From assembly GCF_041770905.1 (NCBI RefSeq), contig NZ_JBEUWX010000002.1, positions 248,001 through 312,000 on the forward strand: DNA of 64,000 bases. The letters are read 5' to 3'. Position numbers and translations under genes: made by a program. The notes below the pieces were generated by a model. That model was not told where the DNA came from. It worked only from the letters and a program-made list of their open reading frames with translations, and did no database searches. Shown piece by piece: positions 63,664 through 64,000 of this stretch (the first letter of the stretch is position 1; every line of letters begins with the position of its first letter). This DNA is from Propionivibrio hellwigii. GTDB lineage: Bacteria; Pseudomonadota; Gammaproteobacteria; Burkholderiales; Rhodocyclaceae.

Positions 63664-64000
63664 TTACTGCCAGTCGACAATTGAAATGCCGAGGCCGAAG
63701 GTCGTCTGCCGATGGTTGTAGTCGAGCAAGGTTTCGCCGTAGCCAGAAGAGGCTTGCAGATAGCCCTTGAAGTTGCGATGGATGGGGAAATTCCATTCGG
63801 CGAGCAGCGCGCCGCGCGAATGTTTGTGCAGCAGCGGGCCGCGCGCCGTTATCGACAGGGCATGTTCGCCCGCGTACCAGCGCGCTTGCAGGTCGCCGCG
63901 CCCCAGATAGTGGGCGATGTCGGGGTTGTCGTTGAGCAGGCTGCCGCGGCCGAGAATCTGCCAGGCGCGCCCGATCAGCTGAAAGTTGCCGTATTCGAAG
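63664..64000 (-). CDS. pldA: Outer-membrane phospholipase A, C-terminal part
   Basis: The frame is open from the right edge to the TAA at 63664 and gives about 112 residues. They match the last barrel strands of PldA: NDNPDIAHYLGRGDLQARW, then FPIHRNFKGYLQASSGYGE, LLDYNHRQTTFGLGISI and a terminal VDWQ. PldA hydrolyses phospholipids that reach the outer leaflet. The active-site His and Ser lie upstream, outside the window. Confidence 0.88.
   Translation of the reverse strand, partial: FEYGNFQLIGRAWQILGRGSLLNDNPDIAHYLGRGDLQARWYAGEHALSITARGPLLHKHSRGALLAEWNFPIHRNFKGYLQASSGYGETLLDYNHRQTTFGLGISIVDWQ

Overview
The window is a chromosomal segment of a betaproteobacterium, most likely of the order Rhodocyclales. 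This is inferred from gene order and protein style, not from a search. The clearest markers are gyrA-pheA-tyrA-aroA/cmk-rpsA-ihfB-lapB-hldA-hldD-cysM, the ECF sigma-DUF3619-DUF3106 block divergent from ilvIHC-psd, sspA-sspB, an RmpM-like OmpA protein, and secD-yajC-tgt-queA. By eye the core is moderately GC-rich. No rRNA, CRISPR array, transposase or phage gene is visible. One tRNA (Leu, CAA) is present.

Layout. 1-8.3 kb (minus strand): secD (cut by the window edge), yajC, tgt, queA, tRNA-Leu, ubiG, an RmpM-like OmpA protein, an MTA/SAH-deaminase-like hydrolase and an OmpA-type lipoprotein. 8.7-25.1 kb (plus): gyrA, aromatic amino acid genes with a fused aroA-cmk, rpsA, ihfB, lapB, heptose genes, cysM, a PolB-like exonuclease, nadE and glnB. 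25.1-28.6 kb: an AT-rich island with two orphan membrane-protein genes between long GC-rich direct repeats. 28.6-34.4 kb: DUF3106, DUF3619 and an ECF sigma factor on minus, then ilvI-ilvH-ilvC-psd on plus. 34.5-37.7 kb: a 2-hydroxyacid dehydrogenase and kdgF/kduI/kduD-type uronate genes. 37.9-39.5 kb: yggS-pdxY. 40.8-48.4 kb: typA, dnaX, ybaB, recR, sspA, sspB and a CNNM/CorC protein. 48.5-52.5 kb: a Fur-box-preceded sitABCD-type metal transporter. 52.5-64 kb: brnQ, a methyltransferase, ylqF, an enoyl-CoA hydratase, putP, a zinc-ribbon protein, slyX, nnrS, an M48 lipoprotein and the end of pldA.

The most unusual content is the repeat landscape. At least ten arrays (about 39 units, including three singletons) of a degenerate tandem repeat with a strict 40-bp period lie in intergenic gaps from 7.5 to 63.4 kb. 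Two composite islands (39.5-40.8 and 56.2-57.2 kb) combine these arrays with a short inverted-repeat element whose core resembles the neisserial Correia element, and with a 180-190 bp double-hairpin element. Three further arrays sit inside the long direct repeats that bracket the AT-rich membrane genes.

Gene-level oddities: NadE has lost the catalytic cysteine of its glutaminase domain; dnaX carries an A AAA AAG slippery heptamer at codons 429-430 with a -1 stop nine codons later; the ECF sigma gene appears to start at CTG; and several usual neighbours (serC, hisC, lapA, pssA, leuA) are missing from their expected positions.
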